From positions 17,856,168-17,920,167 of the forward strand of contig OZ038531.1 in NCBI GenBank assembly GCA_964036665.1: a DNA stretch of 64,000 nt. The letters are read 5' to 3'. The position numbers were made by a program, and so were the translations under genes. The first letter of the stretch is position 1; every line of letters begins with the position of its first letter. This document shows, in pieces, positions 1 to 12,911 of this stretch. The notes beneath the pieces were generated by a model. It ran no database searches, had not been told where the DNA came from, and worked only from the letters and a program-made list of their open reading frames with translations. Origin of the DNA: Gordius sp. MW1. Taxonomy: Eukaryota; Nematomorpha; Gordioida; Gordea; Gordiidae.

Positions 1-1400
1 TTATATACATAATTGATCCTAAACTTTAAACTTTGCGTTCAAAGTTAAAAAAGTGAGAAGTTGGGGCTGTTTGAATTAGGTTTTTATGAGTTTATATATG
101 GCAATATGTTGTAAATCTGCTGTAGGTACAAGCTCAAGCTTTTCTGATTCCCTCCAGGCCGGGGCCGTTACCTGTTCTTTAATTTTATACGGTCTTCCAT
201 AAAATATATAGCATAATTTTTATTTTATCTCATAAGGCCATCTTAAAAATAGGTTAAGGCTTTGCGTAATTTGTCCGTACTTATAAAAACATGGATCGCT
301 CGCATAGACTAATAGGCTGCTCAATCCTTTTTCTAAAAGTGTTCCAATTGGCATCCATCTTGAAAATTTAATTAGATGGTTAGGTTTATTCTTAAAATGG
401 TTTCTCAAAAAATGTAAATCATCTGTAATTTTATCAACATGAGCGTTTGAAAATTAAAATATTGGTATAAAAATGAAAATTAATTAATACATAAAAATAA
501 CTTTCAGATCGCCATCTACAATAAAACTTATTTTCTAAGCTGAATTTCGCTCAATTTATATGGTTATACAAAATCTACGTAGTTTTTCAAGAAGGTGGTC
601 GTTTTTAGCAACACTATTGATAGGTGAATATATAAGAGATGAACAGTCTATTAGTCTATGGTCGCTCTAGACAAATTAGCGGGGATTCGTTTCATATTTG
701 CTGGGTAGGGTGGTAATAAGCATTGATCGTCAAAACACTGTCGTGGACGTTGGATAAAATATGGTATGTGGAAAGCTATTAGGCGTCGGAAAGTATCATA
801 TATAATTTTGTTTATCAGCAGGAAATTTAGACGAGAGGATTTCAACTAAATTCATGCAAATCATTATATGAATGAGGTTATTAAAAATAGCATGGTTTGG
901 TGTCACTCAGAGCTTATATTTCAATAATATGATTTGCCAGCAACATACTCCAAATTTAAAAAGTTTTAGTCTTCCGTTTTAATACGGTCTATAACATACT
1001 TGACGCCTTTATTACTAATTTCCATCAAAAGGTAAAATAATGTCAATGAAAATATTTAGAGGGGAAGAAATTTTAAGGAGCAAACAAATATTAAAATCTA
1101 ATCTCCATACTTCACAAAAAATTACATTTGAAAAGCTGACCATTACGATTTTCGTTTACATGAAATTTGGGCATTCAAAATTTTTAAAAGTAGGGAGTAG
1201 CTGGCTACTTCATTTGAATAGAGTTCGCGACCATTTTGGCATATAGGGGGGCAGTCGATAGCGTTGCTACTTTAACGTTAACAACTATGTTAATTTTGGA
1301 TTGAAACTTAATTTGTTTAAATTTTACAATGTTTGTCAGTAACTGCAATAGATTTGGTTAAAAACGTTTATTAACGCTCGCTGAATATATTTACATTAAA
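1..1400. other. Intergenic, no gene recognised
   Basis: AT-rich sequence with only short open frames. The best is a 64-codon minus frame at 651-845 with no recognisable motif. I see no repeat family that recurs elsewhere in the window. It could hold the 3' UTR or downstream flank of the protease gene that ends at 1419. Confidence 0.5.
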
Positions 1401-1418
1401 AATTCTAAAATACATAAT

Positions 1419-4048
1419 TTAAGAAGATGTGTGTTTGTCGATCCATCCTATATAATTAAGGACGTTAGTGTAAACACCAGGTCTATTAATAAGAGCACAT
1501 CCTTGTCCCCAAGATACAACACCAGTTAATACCCAACGCATACCTTCTTGAGTATCTTCCTCGCATTGCAATGGTCCTCCACTATCACCCTATAAATAAT
1601 TCAATTTTCTGAGAGTCTGAATATATTATTAGTCAAAAGTTCTTAGCAGAATATACATATGTAAATTAGAATGTAAATTTTATTAAAAACTAATCACTGA
1701 GCTATACTAGGTGTGTATTAATTGAAAATGGATAATAAAGTGGGTTAGTGATTGTAATAATATAATAAACAAGATTAATAATTACACTGCAGGAATCCTT
1801 AATATTACCACCAGCGCATAACATATTACTGTTGACATTGCTGCCCAAAATTCTAGGATTAGAGCATTGACGCGCGGATAACAGAGGTATAGCAACCTGA
1901 TTTAATACACTCCTAGGACCAGTGCCTATCGAAGAAATAAGTTAAACTTAATAAGCGCTTACCAAAGTAAAGTATATTTTTATTTTAAAGAAGTTGTCTT
2001 CTATGTATTATTAATTATTATGTTTAGTATTAAAAAATCTATAGCAAAATTTTAAAATTAATTAGTGAATATTATAAGATTTTTAATGCAATAATCCTGT
2101 ATAAGGGCAGGAAAGTTATCTAAAGGGTATTTAAGTCTAGTGGAAATGATTTTAATCATATCAGAAAAACTAGCTGCACAACAAACGCTCAATGGCAATG
2201 ACAAATACCTTTAGTGTCCCCAAAACCTGTAGCATAACACAAAGTGCCGGGAGGAATGGTTCGAGTAGGGAGACATATGGGGGAAACGTAGCTATTGATG
2301 GCTACAGCGCTGCTCAATTCAATTAAGGCGATGTCGTTATTGAATTCCTTACCTATACTCAATAAAATTTTTAAAAATAATTCATATTTCAAAACTAGAT
2401 ACCACCGTTATCAATTAATCTTCAAAAGTAATTATAAACATATTCTCATTAATCACGCGTTAATAAAACCAACGTTTGGTACGGCGGGTAAGGATAACGC
2501 AAAGTCAGCGCTAAGCAGCGCTACGTGAAAGTAATACTATGAAAGTTTATTTGAAATATTGGCATCTACAAACCTCGATTGAAGTTCGCATTTTCGGTGA
2601 CAGACTTGACAATCCGGACTTGCTCGAACTGTCCAGACGATACGGCAGATAAAGTGGCAAAATGAACGGTGATCTTAGTTGGATACCTACAATTAGCTAT
2701 TGTTTAAAGCATTGTAATGTTCAACATGATTGCACGAGCCTTGCCTGAATTTATTTAAGGATCTACATTGATTATAGAAAAATTTTAATCGGGGAAGGGT
2801 TAAAAAGCCACTGTCCATGGGCGTAGGCAGGATTCCAGAAATTTGTTGTCTAAAATTTAAAAAAATGATCATTTTGCCCCTTCCTAAATCATTGTTGCCC
2901 CAGCCAGGCCACTGTCCCTTTTGCTTCTTACACTAGTTTTGTTGTTTATATGATACAAGTTTACAAGAATCAATTTTAAAAATGTATAATAAACCTGCGT
3001 TGATATTTTGCCATTTCGCAATGCGAAGCCGTAACAACCCATTTATCTGATATCAAGGAACCACCACACAAGTGTTGACCTAGGACTCTTATGCTTGCTT
3101 GCCAAGGCCAAGCACCCAATTTAGCTGGTTCACCATTAACTATTCTATCTTGGAAGTCAATAGAGGGTGTTGTCAGAACATGATCTGCTCTGTTTTCCGT
3201 TACATTGCCAAATAATATGCTAAGCTCATCATCTAAAACTTCATCATTAGTCGGATGGGCTGGATTTGGTGTTGTTAAATCCCGTTTTTTACGTTCTTCA
3301 ACCTGTTCCACTCTTTGCAACCCGCACAAACCTTTATAAATTCATACTACAGCTAGGCAGTATATGAACTCACTTCGACTAGTAGTGCCTATCGGTCTTG
3401 TGTCCTGTCCAACTTATTGGTTTATATTTATACATTTTTAATTAATGTTTATAATAGACTTTAGCTTCAAAATGCTCGCTTTATAAAAATTTAGGGTGAA
3501 ATATTTAAAAGTCTTTCAAAAAACAAAAAAAATTTCACAGATCTAAGATAAGCTATTACTTAAGGGCAAATGATTTAACAAAAAGTAGCTAAATCTAAGA
3601 TGAAAGTCATCAAAATTTGTAAAGGCAAAAGGGCATCGCCCATATTTGTCCAACTTTTACCAAATGATAATTAAAATAACGCCGCAATTATTAAGTGAAT
3701 AGTATATATTATAATTAAGGAATACCTTGTAATTGATTAGCCCTTAATCGTATTAGGTCTTCATTTGTTATATCCGAAAAATCAGTCTGATTATTATCAG
3801 CAATATTCGTTTCATTTATAAGAGAATCCGTGTTCAAAGCGCTGGTGTTAGTAAATGGTGTAGAATTTTCAATAGTAGTATCTCCAATATTTGTTCCACT
3901 TTTACCTTCTAGATCAACACCTTTAGTCGATGTTAGTGATTCTTCTAATATATTAGATTAGCTTATTAAACAAGGTTATACCTGACGAACATTGAAATCC
4001 TAACGTTGATGTAAACAGTGTAAAGCTCAAAAGAGCATAAAATATCAT
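1419..4048 (-). CDS. Secreted trypsin-like serine protease, 7 exons, 396 aa
   Basis: Exons on the minus strand: 4048-3982, 3944-3726, 3331-2995, 2686-2574, 2352-2209, 1925-1786, 1589-1419. All junctions are GT-AG and keep frame (1191 nt). The protein opens with a hydrophobic signal peptide ([12 protein letters not shown]...). An Asn/Thr/Ser-rich, acidic pro-region follows, to a trypsin-type activation site DFQDR/IVNG at about R158/I159. The catalytic domain is 238 aa, the usual size. The triad is His199 (VVTASHC), Asp252 (NNDIAL) and Ser343 (GDSGGP). The Asp six residues before the serine, and the glycines in SWGQGC...RPGVY, predict cleavage after Arg/Lys. I see no clear CLIP domain: the pro-region has few cysteines (SS near aa 20, LCGL near aa 98). 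Probable role: an extracellular zymogen protease in digestion, immunity or development; which one cannot be told. Intron 3 holds a fragment of a dispersed repeat. Confidence 0.9.
2818..2930. repeat. GGGCGTAGCCAGG-family MITE fragment in protease intron
   Basis: It starts CCATGGGCGTAGGCAGG and later has ...CATTTTGCCCC... and ...TTGCCCCAGCCAGG. This is the same layout as the complete copy at 17107-17783. It lies wholly in intron 3 of the protease gene, so it need not harm the coding sequence. Confidence 0.6.
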
Positions 4049-4681
4049 TTTAAATGAAGATATTTTAGAGGAAAATTGAATTAAAAAGTATGTGCAGATT
4101 TTAAAAAAGAAATGTGAGAAACACGCTTTAAAGATAATTCAAATGTAGAGTCGATCAAATACAATCTCTCTGACCTAAGGATATTTGTTCTCAATGTTTA
4201 AAGGCTTAATTGGTTAAAGGACAAAAAAAACAAAAACATCTCAAATTTTAACTAGCGACTGTTACAATTGGTTTATTATGCGCCTAAAATAATGTTGATT
4301 GAAAAATCGGCAATGAACTCGTAAGAAAATATTTAATTAAATTGAGACATGAAACTTTTCGTAAAAAGTGGTTTCTTTAATGCTTAAGAGTTTACATATT
4401 TGTTTAAATATATGATTATCAAAAACAAAGGCTCTACAAGAAGATGCTAAAATTAATTTAAGAAAAACGATTATAAAGCATCAAAAGAATTAATACTTTT
4501 CTGAATTAAAATGTTGGGTCATATCTTTAGTGACTAGCTTAAGATAAAACAATATTTTATACCGGGCCTGTCCCTGCCCCATATTTGGTTCCATTTATTG
4601 GCTGGGCTGGTGAAAAATTTTGCTTTATCGAAAAAGAGGAAAAAAGGGAAAAGAGAGCAAATTGTTGTGCTTAACTTAGTA

Positions 4682-5023
4682 CAGTCAAAACCGAATAATT
4701 GCAAAGCCTTGGGCCTGATTTTTTTCGCGATTAACCGATATTTCTCGATTAAACGATGCAAATAAAAGTATACGTACATTATATTAAGTATTCATTTCTT
4801 ACACTTCGCAATAAAACGATATTCAATAAAACGATATTTTATATAATTATCTGGTTGATTTAAGGACTCAAAAATGTTTGTAAATATACGATATTGTACT
4901 ATTAAGCGATTTGTCAATAAACGATGTTTTTGTTAATATTATCGTTTAAAAAAAATGGCAGTTAACATCGCAATTAAAAGATTTTTCGCGATAATCCGAT
5001 TTACAATTAAGAAGTTTCGACTG
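4682..5023. mobile_element. Tc1/mariner-like MITE, 342 bp, TA target duplication
   Basis: Inverted ends CAGTCAAAACC and CAGTCGAAACTTC are flanked by TA on both sides (4680-4681 and 5024-5025). The paralogous site near 19379 reads CTTAGTATTTAATTC with a single TA, so it is an empty site. The interior is rich in CGATTAAACGAT-type short repeats and has no transposase. A TA duplication and CAGT-type ends are typical of non-autonomous Tc1/mariner elements. Confidence 0.8.
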
Positions 5024-5761
5024 TATTTAATTCATTTTTAATTAGATATAAAATTCTAATGTTTAATAGAAAATAATTAATTGCTTAGTGTTTTTTATTG
5101 CCCAGTATTTAATTCATGAGATCAGTAAACTTTTAATTTTGGCAAGTTATTTTTAATTAGTTTTAAAATATAGTATGATTCAAGCGAGATATAACTTGCA
5201 ATCCCAGGTGCACGTGTCTAAAGTTGCAAATTTTTATGGGACCCTTTACAAACGCAAATATATTTTGATAATATATAAAATTTAATTCAATATGAGGATA
5301 AACTATCTATATAAGCAAGTATTATTTATCAAATATACTTTAAAATTAAGCGCTAAAACAAATTAATACAAAGCATTTTTGAATTTTTGTAAATATTTAA
5401 TGAGCATTTATGAATTATTTTACTGAAAATTTTAAATAACTTCCTTAAAAAATTGGCGAGCGTATCATTTTTTGAACTTTAGTTGGTTTTATATACTATC
5501 GAGCAAAAACATTCTTATTATAATTTAGAGCCATAATTTTTGACAGCAATTTTATGAATTCGGCTGGTCAAGTGCAGCAAGATTTAACAATTTTGGGTTT
5601 GAGTTTAAATTCCAAATCACTGGAACTAATTACAAGAGCTTAAAAAACGTTTACCACTTGTGTATTGTATTGTGTAAATTTCGTCTTAGGAATCGAAAAT
5701 AACCCTATAGAAATAGATTATCCAATGCAATATTTAGGTAATAGTTTTTAAATTACATTAG

Positions 5762-6110
5762 GCCATAGGCGTAGCCAGGAGGTACCAGGGAGGGGTGGCT
5801 CCCCCCTCTAAATCCAAAAAACCTTTAAAATTTAATATAATTATACCTATAATTCTAAAAATTATCATTTTGCCCCTCCTAACATTATTAAAAAATTAAG
5901 TTTTTAGGTTGTTTTAAGGGAAATCATAAAGTTTTAACCGCGTAATTAATTATAATGTAATATGATGATATTTTTTGCGTTATTTAAAGTTTTATACTAT
6001 AAATGCAAAAGATTTTAAATCAATTCTGTTTAAACTTTTTGACAAGATCATTTTGGGCACGTTGGAGCCTCCCCCCCCCTTTTAAAAAATAATTGGGCAT
6101 CATTCAATTT
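5762..6110. repeat. GGGCGTAGCCAGG-family element, degenerate
   Basis: It begins GGCGTAGCCAGGAGG with poly-G/C tracts, has an internal TTTTGCCCCTCC, and later a CCCCCCCC tract. An alignable, equally degenerate copy sits at about 43320-43850 in unit 2, so it predates the duplication. Confidence 0.5.
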
Positions 6111-7650
6111 AAATAGTTTTATAAACTAAATTTTAGAGTTTGGATAAACATAGCATAATTAAAAAAAAATTTAATTTATAAAGCTTATAAAACATTCAAT
6201 TTTATAATAAGTAAAAAAATATAGCATGAAACAAACTTAAGCAAAAGCGCGTTAAGTTGAATTAGGTACTAAGGTTGGAGCAGGTTACCGACACATTTAT
6301 AACCTGAAAATTTAACAAGAACCTAGATTAATGCAAGCATGTCCGTATAAATATAACCGCAACTACATTTTTAATTTTGATTTAGTAAAAATTTTTATAA
6401 GCGATGATTAAATATAACAGAAATATATTTTATAAAGTATTACAATATTTTAAATAAATTTTGATAGGTGAAGAGTTAAAGCTAAAGCCCTGCACGGGTT
6501 ACCTTTAATTTTTTTTAAATTAGTATTGGTTTTAATTTCAAAAAATCATTTTATCGAGTTCGAGTTTGTTTTATGAGACTCTACCATAAATTTTGATAAA
6601 CGCTCAAGAATATTAGTCAATTTGTTGAATTTAACAAACATTGATCGATGAAATTAGTATTTAGTTATTTAAATCCAAGAGGAAGTGTTTGATGCAAAAC
6701 TAATTTTTGTAGAACTCTACTTTTCGGCCCGTAATAACCCGTTAAAAGCCCGGCTCCGGCCCGGCAAAATTTTAAATTACAAGCCAGGGCCCGGGGCCTG
6801 CTAATTTTATACAAATCTTGAGACCTGCCCGGGCCCGTGTAAAAAAAATTATTTTCATTTCTTTTTGTTTTTGATAGTAATCTTTTTTACCGAAATGTTT
6901 AAACAATATATATAATGTTAATAAATAAGGTAAAAATATTAAATTATCCATAATTTCTGGCCGGTAAAAAAATTCTCTCAATATGTCACTTGTAGTTGGG
7001 ATACATAAAACCATATATGCTATATAAAATACTTTAAAATTTATTAAGGTTACAATGTTTTTAACATGGCAGCTTCTTTTCTTTCCTACAATCTTTTAGT
7101 TTATTGATATGGAATGGAAAGGAGTAATTTTTTATGGATGTTATTTAAATGCACATTAATAAATTAAAAAATGCTCAGTAAAATGTGCTCAGTATTTTAT
7201 TCAAGTGCCCAGTTAAAAATTTAAAATTGCTCAGTAAATTAACTTTAAAATGCACAGCTTTAAATTAATAATGCGCAGTATTTTTGCTAAAATGCTCAGT
7301 AATATAAATTCATAATTTGTGATATTAATTTATTTTGCACTTATATTTTATAAATAATATTTTAATTGGTATACAATTTTTTTTTAAAATAAATCAAGAA
7401 CTTTGCCCTTCATAATTTTATTTGTTATTTATAAACATCAAGTAACACGGTTCAACAGGAAAAATCAACCAGCAAACAGTTTGGAGATTTTGGTAGTTTA
7501 CATTTAAAAATTTACCCTCTACGTCAAGTTTATAAAATATTGCAGTCAAAGTTTCTAAACAACTGTTGATTTACCTACAAAAATGATATATTAGAAATAA
7601 TTGCCTGCCCTCATTAAAATTTTATAATTTAAATCAGTTTGGTATGTCTA
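6110..7650. other. Non-coding, partly duplicated region
   Basis: Up to about 7000 it aligns with 43850-44900. It includes a GC-rich stretch (6725-6840, CCCGGCCC-like) of a dispersed family. From about 7170 to 7310 there are degenerate GCTCAGTA/GCACAG short repeats in AT-rich DNA, similar in style to the larger array at 41.15 kb. No gene is recognised. Confidence 0.5.
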
Positions 7651-7654
7651 ATAA

Positions 7655-8060
7655 GTGCAAACCCATAAAACACTTAAGCTAATTTTCATCATATTTACAT
7701 TCATAACATGCACTCCTTATAATGGAGCAAGAATATACAATGGAGAGCCTAACGCGACGTTCATAGTGCCGCGCGAAGCGAAATTAAAAATTCCGAGCAT
7801 TAATTATACATGTTTTGAGTTGATAATAGGGAAATATATATATTTTGAACCTTTTGGATTAAGACCATTATAAAAAAGCAAAATATATGCACCATATCTT
7901 ACACACTTTATATATTAAAGTCCTAATTTTTAAAAAAGATTTTAAATTCCTCAAAAAATATTAGTTTTAAATTATTTATAACTTACACTATTCCTAGTAA
8001 CGCAATAGTTTACTGAAACGCTTCGCGCGGCACTATGAACGCCGGTAAGAGTGACAATGA
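7655..8060 (+). pseudogene. Possible protease leader-exon fragment split by a MITE
   Basis: Frame with a hydrophobic start (LIFIIFTFITCTPYNG) followed by ARIYNGEPNA, like the RIVNGEP activation segment of the neighbouring protease at 1.4-4.05 kb. The reading is interrupted at 7758 by a 284 bp inverted-repeat element. After it the sequence resumes with CCGGTAAGAG, which could be a splice donor. No downstream exons with the catalytic triad are found before 8428. Probably a relic or partial duplicate of a serine protease gene. The resemblance is short, so confidence is low. Confidence 0.35.
7758..8041. mobile_element. MITE, 284 bp, perfect 23-bp inverted ends
   Basis: The terminal repeats begin CGTTCATAGTGCCGCGCGAA and are identical over 23 bp in inverted orientation. 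The interior is AT-rich with no coding capacity. No convincing target-site duplication is visible, so the superfamily is open. Identical termini suggest a young insertion. It sits in the putative leader exon of a protease-like fragment. Confidence 0.75.
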
Positions 8061-8577
8061 TATATAACTTGCAAAAAAGATTTATTTATACTCCTCACAG
8101 AAAATATTTAAAATTTAGTGATAATATTCCATGTTGCTTAACTGTAGATTAATTGTTGCTTAACATTAGTAAATTCGCCACATGTGCATTTCGCCAGGTG
8201 TGCAGGAGGGGAATCAATACTTATATTTGCATGCTAAACATAATGGCAAATAAATAATTGCCATACAATTATTTGTTCTTTGCTAATTTTATCTTCTTCA
8301 TTTTGAACTAGCTCTGCAGGGGCAATATGGCTAATAATGTCAGTGAGATAATTAAAAAATAACATATTAAAAATTATGTCAAATATGTTTGTGAATAGAA
8401 ATAACACCAATTTACCCACATTCAAAACAATTTATTGATAAATGACAATACAATAAGAATATAAATATGTATATTAATAACTATAATTTATAAAACATAT
8501 TGAGTGTAGTACAAGTTCTGAGAGTACAAAATTCTATCGTCCCTCAACTAAAAAAAAGAAAGATTAAATATGTAAAA

Positions 8578-10509
8578 TTATAAGTTACTGTAAGTAGAAA
8601 TATCAATTTCATCCGGTAGTTCTGTAATATTGACATCAAATCTTTCTTGCACTTCATTTAAAATTTTGGCATCATTAGGTTCAGAAACAAATGTAATGGA
8701 GAGACCTTTAGTTCCAAAACGGCCTGCTCTTGCAACCTAGTTATAAACAAAAAATTAAATAAGAAAACATGAGTTTTATATTACCCTATGGAGGTACATG
8801 TCTGAATTTTCAGGCATGTCATAGTTAAACACAATGTTAACTCTTTCAATGTCCATGCCTCTCCCAAACAAGTCTGTAGCCACTAAAATTCTTTTTTGAA
8901 AATCTTTAAATTGCTTGTAACGAGACAATCTAAATAGTTATATTTGTATAAAAAAAGTCTCGTAGGGGGTAATCAGCGAAGGATTGGCAAGTAATTTCAA
9001 AAAGATCATATTGAAATGCTCATCATTTACAAACAAAAATCATACCTCTCTTGTTGAGTCATTGCTCTATGAATGGCAATGGCAGGGAAATTTTGTTCTC
9101 CGAGCAATTCAGCTAAGGCCATGCATCTTTGTATCGATTTTACAAATATGACAACCTAATGATGAGATAAAATATAAATTCAAATATTAATACTTGATTG
9201 AATTCTAACAAATCTAAGAGCTCAAAGAGTTTTCTATTTTTCTCGTTATCCTTAAGTTTAACGTAATGTTGGAGGAGTCCATGCAGTGTAAGCTTAGAAT
9301 CATCATCAACATATATTTCAAGGGGCTAAAAAAGTATAATTTAGTTATTAAATTATTTCTTAAAATGTATAGGTTCTATTAAAGTACAACCAGTCTATTT
9401 TCCACATCACAAGTTAGATAATAAGCTACAATTCATCATTCCAAAGGGGCAAAATTGAGTTGACACCAAGGATTCTTAAGGTATGATGGTTGATTATGTT
9501 AGGGCAGAAGAATGAATTGTGGTTTAGACAAAGAGCAAATGAGTTATTGATGGGCTGTAGAAGGCAAATTTTGAAAATGGTAAAAGTGAGATGAATATGG
9601 AAAATAGATAGACTGAGTGAATGGCATATATAGCTTCAAGGTTTACATCTTGCATGAATTTTTTGCAAATGGGGCGTATATCCTTGCTTAGTGTAGCACT
9701 AAACATCATGACTTGTTTGGTGTGAGGTGTCATGCGGAATATGTCTTGTACGTCTTTTCTCATGTCTAAAAGCATAATATTTAGCTTTACAATTAAATAT
9801 TTAAAAACATACCTAATTCTTCGAGCATTTTATCACATTCATCTAATATAAAGTGCTTGACATTCTTCAAGTTTAGGGCACGGGAACGGCATAAGGCCAA
9901 AATACGTCCAGGAGTCCCAACAACTATGTGGGGGCAGCTATTTTTAATGGTAGCCTCGTCATTCGCTATTGGTAATCCACCAAAAAATACTGACACTTTT
10001 ACTGCCGACATATATTTAGTGAATCTTTCATATTCTTTGCTTATTTGAAAAGCAAGTTCACGAGTATGGCACATAACCAACACAGAAACCTAAAATAAAA
10101 TTAATAAAAAAAGTATGTTAAATAAGTATTACTTGATTTTCAACTGGCTCGAGCTGCTGCAACGTGGAGAGAACAAAAACCGCGGTCTTGCCCATCCCAG
10201 ATTTGGCTTGGCATATAACATCCATGCTGAGGATAGCTTGTGGAATACACTCATGTTGAACTAACATTTTATAATGTGACCAGGCAAGGAGAAAATACCT
10301 TCAGACGGATGTTCAAACCCACAATCCTGGATAGCTCTAAGCAACTCAGGTTTTAACAAAAAATCCTTAAAGCTTGAACTATGTATAGAAACATAAGTTC
10401 CTTTGATATCCTTCTTCTTCAAATCCCCATTCACGGCAGGGACTGTGGCATTATTTTGAGATACCTGCTCTTCTTCTTCGTAATCTAAAAGTTCATTTTC
10501 ATCCGTCAT
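8578..10509 (-). CDS. UAP56/DDX39B-type DEAD-box RNA helicase, 8 exons, 426 aa
   Basis: Exons on the minus strand: 10509-10299, 10260-10133, 10089-9813, 9765-9647, 9325-9194, 9155-9046, 8929-8785, 8736-8578. Total 1281 nt, in frame throughout. This is the mRNA export and splicing ATPase of the TREX complex (UAP56, Drosophila Hel25E). It has the standard family length. Motifs seen in order: Q motif (GFEHPSEVQ), Walker [28 protein letters not shown] box, SAT (MFSATLSKD), [30 protein letters not shown]. Introns are 38, 43, 47, 321, 38, 116 and 48 bp, so five of seven are under 50 bp. The C-terminus ends ...DISTYSNL rather than the commoner STYIEGR-like tail. A decayed second copy lies at 45063-47000, so this is likely the functional gene. 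Confidence 0.95.
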
Positions 10510-10949
10510 TTTTCAAAATGGCTATAGAATGAATCCACTGGAACGGTTCGAATCTCTATCCGTTCGAATGGTTTAACAAAGTAGACAATAAATCTAAAGC
10601 GTCAATTAATATTAAAAATTAATTGTATGTAAAAATTTAGTTTATATTAAATAACTATATAAAGGTTTTATAATAACAATGTGATATTAATGAGTTGCCT
10701 GTCAAGACTATAGATATGAGCAGTTTATTATAAATAAATAAAAATATATTAGTTTGTTATATATAAATATATGATTTTAGTTTTTAAAATATACGATCAT
10801 GTATAAGGTTTATATCAAAAAAAGTGATATTTATGCGATTGTATTGTATATAATGTATTACCTTGTTTTGACACTTTTTTATTTGACAGTGTAAATTTAA
10901 TTTTACTTAAATTTTATAAATAATTATGTAGTAGTTTTTTTAAGGATAA

Positions 10950-12890
10950 AATATTGTAAATTAAATAATATATAGTTTTATATCAATTAATTAAAATGAT
11001 TGCGTAGACAATTTTACTATCAACTTAATTTTTGAAATTTTTGCTAATCAACACAATTTGATGATTATTTTAATCAATATAATTTTGCCTATTACATGTG
11101 AACAAAATGCTTAATATTGTGGATAATCTTATATTGTTTGTATAAGTATAGCAATGGCTCATCTAAATTCGCACAAACCTATTACTATCTTAATCTTATA
11201 TATTTTTGTAATTATATGTGTAGTTTTTATATAATATTTTATAATGTTCTATATTAGCACAAGATCTGGATAAGGAAAAAAATGGCAGTTTTATAATAAT
11301 ATATTCTTTATGAAAAGGGTTTGTAAGGAAACACCCATTATAAGATATAGAGGATTCATAGATATTGAGAAATGTAAGTGCTTAAACGAGGAGGAACGTG
11401 ACATGTTGTCTTTGAAAACTCTTTTGTCAGATACCCAATACTTTTAAATAATGGAAAGGTACAAATTTAAAGAGTGCATTATAAAAATTGTTTTGTTAAG
11501 AAATAATGTTACTTTAACATTGTAAATAAACTATTTGCTTGCATTCTATATGTATATAGCATACATTGATATTGTTCTCAAAGTTTTTAGTATTTACGAC
11601 TTTTTGACTCTTATATTTATATGTTGCATGAAATTTGAAATACATGATATTCATATATAACAATCATATGTATGTCAAAACATCCAAATTCAATTTCTTC
11701 TAACTCTAAAAATTTATTCATGTGTCAATTTTATTCTTAGAGGATATACCCAAAAATTATCAAATAATTTAGATGATATAAGACAAATAGTATAAGTTAT
11801 GGTATAAAATACAATTATCATATACTTTAAATTAATGATAATTATAATTGTAAAACAACTCAATTTAATTTCTTTTTCACTCACTCTTAAAATTTCCCAT
11901 CTTTCATTCATGAAGTAATCTTACTTAATAATTCTCTGTTTTTGTTTATATTTAGTTTGTTTATTTACTTAATAAAATTAATTTAGACTATATAGTTACA
12001 TTATAAATCTTTGTTTTACCTTTAAATTTGTATGTTTTCTGTTCCAATTCACTTAAAAAATCTCTGTTTTACCTTTATTTTTTTATGTTTTGTCTTTAGA
12101 TATTCTTAATATATATCTGTTTTATGTTTAATTTTATAGATCATATAATTTGGTGGAAATAAATTTATCATTTCCCATCATATAAGTTTATTATATGAAA
12201 TAAATTTTTATTTTTTAATATGAAAAAGACAGATTTTCTTTTTAAGTAGGCTCTTTGATTTATGTCAAATCCAGGCTTCTCATATTCCTCTATGTATTTA
12301 ATAATATATAAGCATCAGCATCATATTCTCCGAGCTTGTAGACCTAAAAGGCATATAAATATAAAAGGGTTATATACTTGGAGAAGCAAATTGTTGGGCT
12401 TGAATTAGCAAATTAGTTTGAGGAGGAGCTATTGCATGTATTCTCCCAGCTTGCGGACCTAAAAAGTACAAAAAAATGCAAGGGTTATATACTTGGAGAA
12501 GCAAATTGTTGGGCTTGATTAGCCCAGGCAAAGTTATTCTAGGAGGTGTTGTAATGAGACACATTCTCACAACATTTAGAGAAACCCTTTTATAAAGATT
12601 ATACTATTATAAAACTGCCATTTTTTTCTTCTCCAGATCTTGTGCTAATATAGAACATTATAAAATATTATATAAAAAACTACACATATAAATAAATATA
12701 TAAGGATAAGATAGTAATAGGTTTGTGCAAGTTTAGATAAGTCATTGCTATACACATATACAAATCATATAAAGACGATATTAAGCATTTTGTTCACATG
12801 TTATAGTTAAAATTACATTAGTTAAAATGATCATTTCAATTTGTTGATATAAAACTATATATTATTTAATTTACAATATAAATTTAAGTA
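10950..12890. repeat. Internal inverted repeat pair, arms about 350 bp
   Basis: 10950-11331 matches the reverse complement of 12577-12890. Landmarks are TAAATTAAATAATATATAG at the outer edges, ACATGTGAACAAAATGCTTAA, GCACAAGATCTGGA/TCCAGATCTTGTGC and AAAAATGGCAGTTTTATAAT at the inner edges. The arms are diverged. The central part (11331-12577) is AT-rich without a recognisable ORF, apart from the mini-exons at 12.3-12.57 kb. It may be a second element nested in the 10531-13856 element, or an inverted duplication. Confidence 0.6.
12316..12573 (-). pseudogene. Second mini-exon block (81-bp exons, 34-bp introns)
   Basis: On the minus strand one complete exon, 12458-12378 (81 bp), is bounded by 34-bp GT-AG introns at 12459-12492 and 12344-12377. 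It reads SPQAGRIHAIAPPQTNLLIQ then AQQFASP, in phase 1. Upstream, 12573-12493 is another 81-bp unit with the same 3' half but with stops in that frame. Downstream, from 12343, the frame reads LQARRI and stops. The ending ...QQFASP resembles ...QTFAPT of the array at 12.9-13.6 kb and the lengths are the same, so the blocks are probably related. Decayed. Function unknown. Confidence 0.5.
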
Positions 12891-12911
12891 CAACTAAATT
12901 TATAATGACTC

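Noticed and set aside
651..845. 64-codon minus frame
   Set aside because: No homologous motif, no splice partner and nothing conserved elsewhere in the window.
9857..10048. Plus-strand frames over UAP56 exon 3, also at 46349-46540
   Set aside because: Antisense shadow of a conserved coding exon, present in both copies for that reason.
10541..10556. GGTTCGAATCTC, like a tRNA gene B box
   Set aside because: No A box, cloverleaf or 3' T run at the right spacing, and the string recurs in the opposite end of the same element as part of an inverted repeat.
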